From Streptomyces sp. NBC_01210 (lineage in GTDB: Bacteria > Actinomycetota > Actinomycetes > Streptomycetales > Streptomycetaceae), in the NCBI RefSeq assembly GCF_036010325.1, contig NZ_CP108549.1, positions 4,588,001 through 4,652,000 on the forward strand: a stretch of DNA of 64,000 nucleotides, given 5' to 3'. Position numbers and translations under genes: made by a program. Below, piece after piece: positions 15,486 through 23,720 of this stretch; position 1 is the stretch's first letter, and every line of letters begins with the position of its first letter. Below the pieces are notes generated by a model. It ran no database searches, was not told where the DNA came from, and worked only from the letters and a program-made list of their open reading frames with translations.

Positions 15486-15545
15486 GCGGTGGGTGTGGGA
15501 TTTGAACCCACGGTGACATCGCTGCCACGACGGTTTTCAAGACCG
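15486..15545. other. attR within tRNA-Ser(TGA)
   Basis: Perfect 60-bp copy of 3242-3301. It spans the tRNA 3' end through the anticodon stem, so recombination leaves the tRNA gene intact. Confidence 0.93.
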
Positions 15546-15573
15546 TTCCCTTAGGCCGCTCGGGCAACCCACC
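15487..15573 (-). tRNA. tRNA-Ser (anticodon TGA)
   Basis: 87-nt class II tRNA. Acceptor arms GGTGGGT and ACCCACC pair over seven bases with discriminator G; the anticodon stem-loop has TGA in loop CTTGAAA; there is a long variable arm, and the T loop is TTCAAAT. CCA is not encoded. It is the attachment site of the element to its left. Confidence 0.95.
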
Positions 15574-15714
15574 CGCGCCCCAGCCACCTGCGGCGGAGCG
15601 GGCTACAGACTACCGGCCCCGCGTCACGTGTCGCAGCACTGTTCCTCGGTCGGGCCTTGGGACGAGCAGCTGGAGCGGGCAGCAGTAGGGGCAACCGGTG
15701 CCGGCGGGCCGGCG

Positions 15715-17244
15715 TCAGCTGTCGCCCTTGCGTTCGCCGAGGACGAGATCCGCCGTCTTCTCCTTGCCGTCGCGCTGGAACGTGAGCGTCACCTTGTCGC
15801 CGGGCTTGTGGTTCCAGATCTCGCTGATCAGGGTCGGGCCGCTGTCGATCGGCTTGCCGTTGAACTTGGTGATGATGTCGCCCGGCTTGAAACCGGCCTT
15901 CGCGGCCGGACCGTTCGCGGACACCGCCGCGGTGCCGCCCGCGCCCTGGGTGGCGATCTTGGCGCCCGAGTTCTTGTCCGTCATGTCGACCGTGGCGCCG
16001 ATCACCGGGTACACCGGCTTGCCCGTCCTGATCAGCTGCTCGGCGACGTTCTTCGCCTGGTTGATCGGGATGGCGAAGCCGAGGCCGATCGAGCCGGCCT
16101 GCGTCTGGCCGAGGCCGCTTCCCGCCGACTGGATCGCGGAGTTGATGCCGATCACCGCGCCGCCCGCGTCCAGCAGCGGGCCGCCGGAGTTGCCCGGGTT
16201 GATCGAGGCATCGGTCTGCAGCGCGCTCATGTACGAGTTCTTGCCGCTGGAGCCGTCGCCCGATGCGACAGGCCGGTTCTTCGCGCTGATGATGCCGGTG
16301 GTGACGGTGTTCGACAGGCCGAAGGGCGCTCCGATCGCGATGGTCGAGTCGCCGACCGCGACCTTCTCGGAGTCCCCGAGGGCCAGCGGCGCCAGCCCGG
16401 AGGGGGCGTTCTTCAGCTTCAGTACGGCGACGTCGTAACCCTGGGCCCGGCCGACCACCTCGGCGTCGTACTTCTTGCCGTTGGAGAAGATCGCGGACAG
16501 CGTGCCGCCGTCGGCCGCGGATGCCACCACATGGTTGTTGGTGAGGATGTGGCCTTCCTTGTCGTAGACGAAGCCGGTACCCGTACCGCCTTCGCCCTGG
16601 CCACTCTCACCCGTACCGCCGCCGCCCGCCTTCGCCTCGATCGTGACCACGCTGGGCAGCGCCTTGCCCGCGACGGCGGCGACCGTGCCGGGCTCCCGCT
16701 TGAAGTCCTTGGGTGCCTCGCCCGCGGAGACCGTGGTCGAGCCGGTCGTGTCGTCGTTGCGCTCGGCGGCCCAGTTGCCGATGCCGCCGCCGACACCGCC
16801 CGCGACGAGTGCGGCGAGGAGCACCGCGGCGATCAGCCCGCCGGAACGTTTGCGCGGCTGTTCCGGCACCTGAGCCGGCGCTCCCCAGACGGGACCACCG
16901 CTGCCGCCCCCGTAGGAGGGGAGGGCCGGCGGGGGCGGCGGCCATGCGGCTCCCGGTTGCTGCGCACCGGCAGGCACACCTCCGTGCGCCCCCGCCGGCG
17001 CGGCAGCGGGTACGGGCCCGGGCAGCGGCGCGGTGGCAGGCTCGGGCTGGGGGGACTGCCCGAGCTGCTCTGCCGCTGCCCGCTCATGAGCCTCACTGTG
17101 TGAGGCGTGCGCGTCGCGTGTCCCGTGTGTCTCGGTTCCCGGAGCGGACGCATGCGTGCCATCGGGAGCGGCAGCCGGCACAGGAGGTACGGACGGGGCG
17201 GCCGGAACCGCAGTGCCCTCGTTGCCCTCGTTCTCAGTGCTCAC
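15715..17244 (-). CDS. HtrA/DegP-like trypsin-type serine protease with PDZ domain
   Basis: A 509-aa membrane-anchored protease. A Pro/Ala-rich cytoplasmic N-terminal region (about 130 residues) precedes one membrane segment (about 134-156: SGGLIAAVLLAALVAGG). The extracellular protease domain has His in TNNHVV, Asp in YDVAVLKLK and Ser in GNSGGP, the catalytic triad order of the S1C family, and a C-terminal PDZ domain (about 410-500) with KPGDKVTLTF. HtrA proteins degrade or refold damaged exported proteins. GTG 17244 follows GAGGAG by nine bases. It is transcribed toward the tRNA, with a 19-bp tandem duplication in its upstream region. Confidence 0.92.
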   Translation of the reverse strand: MSTENEGNEGTAVPAAPSVPPVPAAAPDGTHASAPGTETHGTRDAHASHSEAHERAAAEQLGQSPQPEPATAPLPGPVPAAAPAGAHGGVPAGAQQPGAAWPPPPPALPSYGGGSGGPVWGAPAQVPEQPRKRSGGLIAAVLLAALVAGGVGGGIGNWAAERNDDTTGSTTVSAGEAPKDFKREPGTVAAVAGKALPSVVTIEAKAGGGGTGESGQGEGGTGTGFVYDKEGHILTNNHVVASAADGGTLSAIFSNGKKYDAEVVGRAQGYDVAVLKLKNAPSGLAPLALGDSEKVAVGDSTIAIGAPFGLSNTVTTGIISAKNRPVASGDGSSGKNSYMSALQTDASINPGNSGGPLLDAGGAVIGINSAIQSAGSGLGQTQAGSIGLGFAIPINQAKNVAEQLIRTGKPVYPVIGATVDMTDKNSGAKIATQGAGGTAAVSANGPAAKAGFKPGDIITKFNGKPIDSGPTLISEIWNHKPGDKVTLTFQRDGKEKTADLVLGERKGDS

Positions 17245-17259
17245 AGCTCTTTTCTCCTC

Positions 17260-17297
17260 AGGTTCCACGTCAGTCTTCAGGTTCCACGTCAGTCTTC
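17260..17297. repeat. 19-bp perfect tandem duplication upstream of the protease gene
   Basis: AGGTTCCACGTCAGTCTTC occurs twice back to back (17260-17278, 17279-17297), 16 bases before the GTG of the leftward protease gene and overlapping its ribosome binding site region. It looks like a recent slippage event. Confidence 0.85.
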
Positions 17298-17538
17298 GGC
17301 TTGCATTCCGCTGTGCAAGTGTCTGCCGTCAGCTTTTCCCAGAGCGCGTCAGGCCACTGTAAGCAGGACCTGTGCGTATGCCCGCAATCCTTTACGTCCG
17401 ACAAAAGGGACGCATCTTCAGGCTCACCTGACGCGCTCCTCGGCCGTCGGCGGCGCCGGCTCACCGGACGGCTCGCCACTGGCTTGTCACCGGCTCCCCG
17501 CACACGCGCCTACCCCGCCACGGTGACACCATGACGCG

Positions 17539-18348
17539 GTGACCCAAGCACGACAGCACAACATCCAGGTCGTCGCCCACCGAGGCGCCTCCGAAGACGC
17601 CCCCGAGCACACCCTGGCCGCGTACAAGAAGGCGATCGAGGACGGCGCCGATGCCCTCGAGTGCGATGTACGCCTCACCGCCGACGGTCATCTCGTCTGC
17701 GTCCACGACCGCCGCGTCAACCGCACCTCCAACGGCCGCGGCGCCGTCTCCGCCCTGGAGCTCGCGGATCTCGCCGCCCTCGACTTCGGAACATGGAAGG
17801 GCCACGAGGACGCCACGGAGAGTCCCGACTGGGGAGACCCCTCACTCACCTCCGTACTCACCCTCGAGCGACTGCTCGAGCTGGTGGCCGATTCCGGCCG
17901 CCGTATCGAGCTGGCCATCGAGACCAAACATCCGACCCGCTGGGCGGGCCAGGTGGAGGAACGGCTGCTCCAGCTGCTCGGGCGGTTCGGCCTGGCGGAC
18001 CCCGCGACGGCCGGCGACTCGCCCGTACGGATCATGAGCTTCTCGGCCCGCTCCCTGCACCGGGTCGCGGCGGCCGCGCCGAACATCCCCACCGTCTATC
18101 TGATGCAGTTCGTGTCCCCGCGGCTGCGCGACGGGCGGCTGCCCGCCGGCGCGCGCATCGCCGGGCCCGGTATCCGGATCGTCCGCAGCCATCCCGGCTA
18201 TATCGCCCGGCTGCACCGGGCGGGCCATCGCGTCCACGTCTGGACGGTCAACGAGCCGGAGGACGTCGAGCTCTGTGCCCGCCTCGGCGTGGAGGCAATC
18301 ATCACCAATCGCCCCAAACAGGTGCTGACCCAGTTGGGTCGTCTGTAA
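17539..18348 (+). CDS. glycerophosphodiester phosphodiesterase
   Basis: A 269-aa GDPD with a TIM-barrel. The catalytic HRG is in VVAHRGASEDAPEHTL (about residues 11-26), Glu-Cys-Asp in ALECDVRLTADG (about 39-50) gives the metal ligands, and VHDRRVNRTSNGRG the second histidine. No signal peptide is seen, so it is cytoplasmic. It hydrolyses deacylated phospholipid diesters to glycerol-3-phosphate and an alcohol. GTG 17539 is weakly preceded; the divergent protease gene shares a 290-bp spacer. Confidence 0.92.
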   Translation: MTQARQHNIQVVAHRGASEDAPEHTLAAYKKAIEDGADALECDVRLTADGHLVCVHDRRVNRTSNGRGAVSALELADLAALDFGTWKGHEDATESPDWGDPSLTSVLTLERLLELVADSGRRIELAIETKHPTRWAGQVEERLLQLLGRFGLADPATAGDSPVRIMSFSARSLHRVAAAAPNIPTVYLMQFVSPRLRDGRLPAGARIAGPGIRIVRSHPGYIARLHRAGHRVHVWTVNEPEDVELCARLGVEAIITNRPKQVLTQLGRL

Positions 18349-18488
18349 CCCCGATTACAGGGAGTGCACCGGCGCGTTCGGTCCGTATTCGATCGTTACG
18401 AGTGCGTCACTGGCCCCGCCATGGCCGGTTTCCGGTCCAGTCCATTGGGGCATTCACACCGTGGCGTGGGGCAAAGGAGGTCTCGGGG

Positions 18489-19001
18489 GTGGCGTTGGTG
18501 GTGGCACAGGAGGTGCCCACGTCGTCGAGCATGGCCGTACCCCATGGTCCTGCGGGCGTGGGTGAGGCGCGACACCGAATGCGTGAGCAGTTGAGCCGCA
18601 GCGGGGTGTCGGAGACGGTCCTCGACGATGCAGTACTGATCCTTTCCGAACTGCTCAGCAATGCCTGCCGGCATGGCCGGCCGCTGGGGCACGCGGAGGT
18701 GGGCGACGGCGATGTCCGCGCCGCCTGGCGCATGGACAGAGCAGGCCGGCTGACGGTCGAAGTGACGGACGGAGGCGGTCCGACCCGACCGGTTCCGGCC
18801 ACGCCTTCGGTCACCGCCCGCGGCGGCCGTGGGCTCAACATCATCAGCGCGCTGGCCCAGGACTGGGGTGTCCGCGACAGCGCGACCGGTGAGGTCACCG
18901 TGTGGGTGATTGTCACCGAAGGTCATCGGCGCGAGGATTTCGCTACGCGCGTCGCAGGCCCCAGCTTCGACTTCGGGGGGGCGTACGACGATCTCGACTG
19001 A
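18489..19001 (+). CDS. HATPase-domain regulator (anti-sigma-like)
   Basis: A 170-aa protein with the GHKL ATPase fold of RsbW/SpoIIAB-like proteins: N box ELLSNACRHG (about residues 56-65), G1 TDGGGP (about 95-100) and G2 RGLNII (about 116-121). Streptomyces has dozens of such stand-alone kinases that may bind and inactivate sigma factors or anti-sigma antagonists. GTG 18489 is chosen because AAGGAGG is eight bases upstream. Its target is unknown. Confidence 0.85.
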   Translation: MALVVAQEVPTSSSMAVPHGPAGVGEARHRMREQLSRSGVSETVLDDAVLILSELLSNACRHGRPLGHAEVGDGDVRAAWRMDRAGRLTVEVTDGGGPTRPVPATPSVTARGGRGLNIISALAQDWGVRDSATGEVTVWVIVTEGHRREDFATRVAGPSFDFGGAYDDLD

Positions 19002-19103
19002 ACCGGAACCAACCGCTGTGGGGCGCTGCACCCCCGGGAAGGCGACGGACGGCTAGGCTCGCGCCCGAGACAAGCACCACCGCAGTCGGGAGAGAGCCAC
19101 ACC

Positions 19104-20072
19104 ATGGCCAAGAAGCGCCCCCAGACCAAGGCCGCCAGGCCCCAGGTGACCAACGGCGAGGTTCCGGCCGTCGGGGCCCGTGAGCCCTGCCCATGCGGAT
19201 CGGGCCGCCGCTACAAGGCCTGTCACGGCCGGGTCGCCGCGCACGCCGTGACCGAGCTGGTCCAGCGCCCCTTCGGCGATCTGGTCGGCGAGTGCGACTG
19301 GGTGGCCCTGCGGGAGCTGGTGCCCGCCGCGACCGTCGCGCTGACCCTCAAGGGCGGGCTGCCCGAGGGCGTGCCGTCGGTGACCCTCGCGACCGTACTG
19401 CCGATGGCGTGGCCGGCACTGCGCCGCGACGACGGCTCCGTACTGCTCGGCCTGCAGAACGACACCTCGTCCGGCGACCTCAGCCGCCATCTCGCCGACA
19501 CCCTGCAGCGGGCGCTGGCCGCCGATCCCGGCACCCCGGTCGCCGCGCAGCGCGTGCCTGCCGAAGGACCGCGTCTGCAGGATCTCCTCGACGAGAGCGC
19601 CGCCTTCGAGCCGACCGTCCACACCGGCTTCGAGTTCTGGATCCCGGGCTCGGCGGAGAGCGCGTCCCCCGAGGTGGCCGCATCGCTGGAGCGCGCCAAC
19701 GCCGCGGCGATCCCGACCGTGAAGCTCTCCAGTGTGGACGCCGCTTACTGGTGCGAGACCCCGGAGAAGAACCACCTCCGCTGGGTCATGCCGCACCCCG
19801 AGGAGCAGCTCCTCGACGCGCTCGCCCGGCTGCACGCCGCCGGTACGTCCTCACTCGGCGATGGCACCCGGCTGGTCGGCTCCTTCCGCGCACACGGGCT
19901 GATGGTCCCGGTCTGGGACCTGCCGAGCGGGATGGGGGCCGAGGAGTGCGAGAAGCCCGCGGCGGAGTTCGCGGAGCGGCTCGCGAAGGCTCTGGAGACC
20001 GACGCTCCGCTGACCGCGGAGGAGCGCCGGTCGCGCGGCGGGCTCACCAACCGCCAAGTCACCCTGAGCTGA
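19104..20072 (+). CDS. SEC-C motif DUF5926 protein
   Basis: A 322-aa cytoplasmic protein. The N-terminus carries the SEC-C zinc motif EPCPCGSGRRYKACHG (about residues 27-42), shared with SecA and other proteins; the rest is DUF5926, restricted to actinobacteria and of unknown function. Clear ribosome binding site GGGAGAG before ATG 19104. It stands alone. Confidence 0.85.
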   Translation: MAKKRPQTKAARPQVTNGEVPAVGAREPCPCGSGRRYKACHGRVAAHAVTELVQRPFGDLVGECDWVALRELVPAATVALTLKGGLPEGVPSVTLATVLPMAWPALRRDDGSVLLGLQNDTSSGDLSRHLADTLQRALAADPGTPVAAQRVPAEGPRLQDLLDESAAFEPTVHTGFEFWIPGSAESASPEVAASLERANAAAIPTVKLSSVDAAYWCETPEKNHLRWVMPHPEEQLLDALARLHAAGTSSLGDGTRLVGSFRAHGLMVPVWDLPSGMGAEECEKPAAEFAERLAKALETDAPLTAEERRSRGGLTNRQVTLS

Positions 20073-20162
20073 GAGTGACGGTTTCTGTCGACCGATAGGT
20101 GACTCCAGTCACAACTCGCCCTACGGGCCGGTAAATCCCTGTCCGAATACCCGAGATCGAAT

Positions 20163-20237
20163 TTGCGAACTGCCGATCTCTTGTTACGGTTCTAGAAGCC
20201 CGGTCGCTGGTGCATCCCCCGTCGCCAGCGACCGGGC
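20163..20237 (+). ncRNA. candidate small RNA: promoter followed by C-loop hairpin
   Basis: Promoter-like TTGCGA (20163-20168), 16-bp spacer and TACGGT (20185-20190). A start near 20197 would open with a perfect 13-bp hairpin (20198-20210 with 20225-20237) whose 14-base loop holds a run of five C. It resembles the C-loop hairpin of the actinobacterial 6C RNA class, but only one hairpin is present. Length and function are unknown. Confidence 0.4.
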
Positions 20238-20941
20238 GCTTCCATTTCTGCGGAACGGTTCGTTCCGTCAACGGCCCGCAGGGGCGCCGGAGTTACTCCC
20301 CCGGACCGCAGCGGCAAGTGCTCTTCTCCCGCACCGTCCGCAGTTGCGAACTCCGCCACCACGGAATAGCCCTCGACAGGGTCGCGAGAGGGCTTACGAG
20401 GCGTCTCGCAGACGTCCGGGCGTCATTCGCCCCGACCGCCCAGTTGTTCTGCTGAGTGCGCAGGCCGGGGCCCATAGGAGTGAGTACGGAACCCAATTCC
20501 TGGCCCGTCGTATTGCGGCAGTAGGTACGTACTCAGATGGCGCGCCCCTCGGCCGACACGCAGGTCTGCGCCTCGCCCCCGTCCGGAGAGGCGAGTTCCG
20601 GCCCACATCGCGCAGTCGTCCGAGGCAGTGGCCCCGGTCACACCAGAGACCTGGACGGTGGGCACCATCGTCGGCTCATGCGCTGTTTTCGGCCCCGTTC
20701 ATGGACGGGGCCGGCAGGCAGGCCGCGCGGTGAACACCACGGCGGCAGCAGGCCCGATCGTGCGGAGATTCATGGGATCACCGCGCCGATTGCGCGGGAA
20801 TTCCTCACGCTGGGCCGAAAATAACCGACGGAATGCGGGCGCCCGGGGTAGCCGCGCGCCCAATTCCGGTACAACTCCGTCCAGCGCTTACCCGTACGAG
20901 TGACAGAGCTGGACCGTGAGCACTCGAGCCCTCGATCGAGC
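20238..20941. other. 704-bp intergenic region, no gene seen
   Basis: Region between the hairpin RNA candidate and the end of the leftward prim-pol-like gene. Open frames here are short, overlapping and lack ribosome binding sites and any recognisable family. I see no further repeat or terminator that I trust. Confidence 0.5.
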
Positions 20942-21625
20942 TCAGTAGGCGAGCCGACTACCGCCGTCCGGTGCGCTGGTGCTCGCCTCGACCAGCGCGT
21001 CCACCACCGCCTCCACATCCGGCAGCCAGGGAGCCGCGGATCCCGGCAGCGGCGCGCGCTCCCAGCGCACCTGCCCCGTTCCCGTCTCCGAGGGCGGCAG
21101 CACCAGATAGCCGCCCTCGCCGTGGAAGCGCAGCGAACTGGGCACGCAGTCCTTGACGAAGAGCAGTTCGCCGAGCTGTTCAAGGGTGTACGGAGCCACC
21201 AGCAGCGACCAGCGGGTCGGCGTCGCGACAACTGGTCCCAGCCGTATGCCCATCCGGTCGAGCGCCGAGAGCGCGAGCGCCCCGGCGACGGCCGGCAGGC
21301 TCACCGCGCACGGCGCAAGACCGCCCGTGGCCAGCACGATCGGGGCGGTGGGCCGGTTGGTCCACCACCAACGCACCATCCGCTCGTCGGTCGTCGCGGC
21401 CAGGATTGCGGGGTCGAAGGGGTGCGCGCCGGGTACGACGCACTCGGAGTCGGGGCAGGCGCAGCCGCGCCCGCGGTCACCGCGAATACCGGCCGCTTTC
21501 AGTCCCACACCAGGGAGTACGGGCCATTGCCACTCGGCGGCGCAGGTGAGCGCCGCTTCAAGCTGTACAGGCCCCCTCTTGCGCCGGAACCGGAGCCTGC
21601 GTCGCCTTCCGAGGATCTCGCGCAT
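20942..21625 (-). CDS. prim-pol-like protein lacking catalytic aspartates
   Basis: A 227-aa protein with the general layout of the prim-pol N-terminal domain (EAALTCAAEWQWPVLPG; CACPDSECVVPGAHP; a later GEGGYLVLPPS), but the strand that should carry DxD reads LAPCAVSLPA. A conserved basic tract RRRRLRFRRKRG opens the protein. It is probably not a polymerase but may still bind DNA or nucleotides. ATG 21625 has AAGGA about ten bases upstream. It is divergent from the PP2C gene. Confidence 0.75.
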   Translation of the reverse strand: MREILGRRRRLRFRRKRGPVQLEAALTCAAEWQWPVLPGVGLKAAGIRGDRGRGCACPDSECVVPGAHPFDPAILAATTDERMVRWWWTNRPTAPIVLATGGLAPCAVSLPAVAGALALSALDRMGIRLGPVVATPTRWSLLVAPYTLEQLGELLFVKDCVPSSLRFHGEGGYLVLPPSETGTGQVRWERAPLPGSAAPWLPDVEAVVDALVEASTSAPDGGSRLAY

Positions 21626-22080
21626 GAGCGCTCGTTCCTTTCCGTTGAACGCCGAGGTCCACATCACACCATGTGTGCAGCTCTTCACTGTGCGTATAAT
21701 TCGGCGCATCACCGCCCCTTGCCGGTGGCATGGGCGACCCCCCGCTTCGCCTGCGGCAGGATCGCCGCCCGGGGGCCGAACGTGGGCTGTAGTCCATTAA
21801 ACGCGTGGCGAGGGGTGGCGCGCGCCTGGCGCTTGTAGTCCCGCTGTAACTTTTCCCCGCCACTCGGGGATGAGGCGCGACCTACGGGCTTTAGGACGCC
21901 CGGTCCCGCCGCCAGGTTCCGGGGCGGTCCCAACTGCCCCTGGCCATCACCGTTTACGTACCCATCACGCTTGGAATGACGCTCTGCCGAACGACCTCAG
22001 TCGACCCCAGTAGACCGCCATCGGGTGCATTTTTCAGCCAAGTTAACGGTCTCGTAGACACCACCAATCCCACTGGTGCA
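21626..22080. other. 455-bp divergent intergenic region
   Basis: It separates the prim-pol-like gene and the PP2C gene. A TATAAT hexamer at 21694-21699 stands out in GC-rich DNA and could be a -10 site. No coding frame, repeat or hairpin is convincing. The stretch around 21950-22080 is clearly richer in A and T than its surroundings. Confidence 0.4.
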
Positions 22081-23631
22081 ATGCTGGACATCCCCTTACT
22101 TGTGCGTGTACATGTGGATGCATTGATAGCGGCGCAGAATGACATGGGGGTTTGCGATGCTATTGAGCGAAACGCACCAGTCGGAAAGCCGGCTGCCATG
22201 AGTGCCCCTCACCTGCCGAAAGTGGCTGGAATCGATTCAGCGGTTCCCGCGCCCACGCACACTGCCCCGCCGCTGCCCGCGGTCCCGGCAGCACCGGCCC
22301 CTCCCGGAGCGGTGATTCAGGACCGGCTGGCCGGCTGGGTCTCCGATCTGACCACGCTCCACGAGCTGACCGAGCGCCTGGCCAGGACCGGTTCGCTCGA
22401 CGACGCCCTCCATGAACTGCTGCGCGCCGGGGCCGCCCTGGTCGGCGCCCCCCGCGGCATGATCGTCCTCGAACCGTCGCACGCCACCTCACGGGCCGAA
22501 TGCTTCGAGTCGGACAGCGGCCCCGCCCTCACCAAGGGCCTCGGGCTCACCCATGCCGAGCTCGGCCATATCGAGACAGTGCCGCGCGGCGCCACCGCAT
22601 ACGGCCGGATCCTGGACGGCAGACTCCCGGACGGGCAACCAGGGCCCACCGGTCCGCCGGAGGCCGTCGCCAACGCCGACCTCCTCGGCGACGAGACGCT
22701 CGACCCCCGACACCGCGAGGTCGCCGTCCGCCTCGGGTATGCCGCCAGCTACACCGTGCCGCTCGCCTCCCGGGCGGCCGGGACCCTCGGCGCGGCCGTC
22801 TGGATGTACGACGAGCCGGCCGCTCCGGTGGAGCGCCAGTGCCATCTCGTCGGCCTCTACATGCGGTACGCCACCGAGCATCTGGACCGTCTCCTCGAGC
22901 TGGAGCACGCCCGCGCCACGGTGGCGACCGTTGCCGAGGAACTGCTGCCCAGCCGACTGCCCCGGGTGCCCGGCGTCCAGCTCGCCGCCCGGCACCGCAC
23001 AGGACCGCACGGCGGCGGAGACTGGTACGACGCGCTGCCGCTGCCCGAGGGCGCGCTGGGGCTCGCCGTCGGATCGGTCAGCGGCTCGGGACCGAGCGCG
23101 CTGGCGGCGATGGGACGGCTGCGCGCCTCCCTGCGCGCGTACGCCGTGATGGAGGGCGAGGATCCCGTCGCCGTACTCTCCGATCTGGAGCTGCTGCTGC
23201 GGCTGACCGAACCCGCGCGCACCGCCACCGCGCTCTTCGCCTACGCCGAACCGGCCCGGGGAAAGATCGTGCTGGCCGGGGCCGGTCACACCCCGCCGCT
23301 GATGGTCGGCGAGCGGCGCACCGAGTTCGTCGAGACATCCCTGTCGGCGCCGCTGGGAATGCTCGCCTGCTGGGAGGCGCCGAGCGTGGAGCTCGCGCCC
23401 GAGCCTGGAGAAACGGTGCTGCTGTATACGGACGGGCTGCTGCGGCATACCGGAGATCCCATGGACCGGGCCTTCGCGCGGCTGCACGCAGCGGCCGTGA
23501 GCGTGCCCAAGGCCGCCCGCGACGATCCGGCGGCGATCGCCGATCACGTGCTGCGCACGGTGCTGCCCAAGGGGCTCAACGAGGCCGAGACCGGTGAGGA
23601 CGTGGTACTGCTCGCCGCCCGTTTTGACTGA
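22081..23631 (+). CDS. PP2C/SpoIIE-type phosphatase-like regulator with TTA codon
   Basis: A 516-aa protein: N-terminal linker, a GAF-like sensor (about residues 100-280), then a PP2C/SpoIIE domain (about 295-515) with GGDWYD and YTDGL. The usual GDVxGHG metal motif reads GSVSGSG, so one metal-binding Asp is missing and activity is doubtful. Codon 6 is TTA (22096-22098), which would make translation depend on the bldA tRNA. Known relatives dephosphorylate anti-sigma antagonists. ATG 22081 gives the family start MLDIP; there is no clear ribosome binding site. If translation starts later, at 22144 or 22198, the TTA codon is lost. Confidence 0.85.
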   Translation: MLDIPLLVRVHVDALIAAQNDMGVCDAIERNAPVGKPAAMSAPHLPKVAGIDSAVPAPTHTAPPLPAVPAAPAPPGAVIQDRLAGWVSDLTTLHELTERLARTGSLDDALHELLRAGAALVGAPRGMIVLEPSHATSRAECFESDSGPALTKGLGLTHAELGHIETVPRGATAYGRILDGRLPDGQPGPTGPPEAVANADLLGDETLDPRHREVAVRLGYAASYTVPLASRAAGTLGAAVWMYDEPAAPVERQCHLVGLYMRYATEHLDRLLELEHARATVATVAEELLPSRLPRVPGVQLAARHRTGPHGGGDWYDALPLPEGALGLAVGSVSGSGPSALAAMGRLRASLRAYAVMEGEDPVAVLSDLELLLRLTEPARTATALFAYAEPARGKIVLAGAGHTPPLMVGERRTEFVETSLSAPLGMLACWEAPSVELAPEPGETVLLYTDGLLRHTGDPMDRAFARLHAAAVSVPKAARDDPAAIADHVLRTVLPKGLNEAETGEDVVLLAARFD

Positions 23632-23720
23632 TTTCCCACACGTTTTCCACAGGGCTCAGGGCCGTCTTCCCGTCGCACATACGATGGAAGGCGGTCCAGT
23701 GTCGTATCGAGGAGGCAGAC

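Larger units (their letters stand above)
3242..15545. mobile_element. actinomycete integrative and conjugative element (AICE) in tRNA-Ser(TGA)
   Basis: A 12.3-kb element bounded by perfect 60-bp direct repeats (3242-3301 and 15486-15545). The right copy is the 3' half of an intact tRNA-Ser gene and the left copy is the displaced duplicate. Inside are the hallmark AICE modules in order: GntR regulator with glycosyltransferase (leftward), then rightward Spd/membrane genes, an FtsK-type Tra translocase, more small genes, a prim-pol/DUF3631 replication module, iterons, xis and int next to the right att site. All named core genes are open and full length, so the element looks potentially functional. 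AICEs move double-stranded DNA through a single TraB-like hexamer between mycelia. Confidence 0.93.

Noticed and set aside
20344..20903. Several overlapping frames of 60-130 codons
   Set aside because: No ribosome binding sites, no recognisable domains and conflicting overlaps; treated as intergenic.
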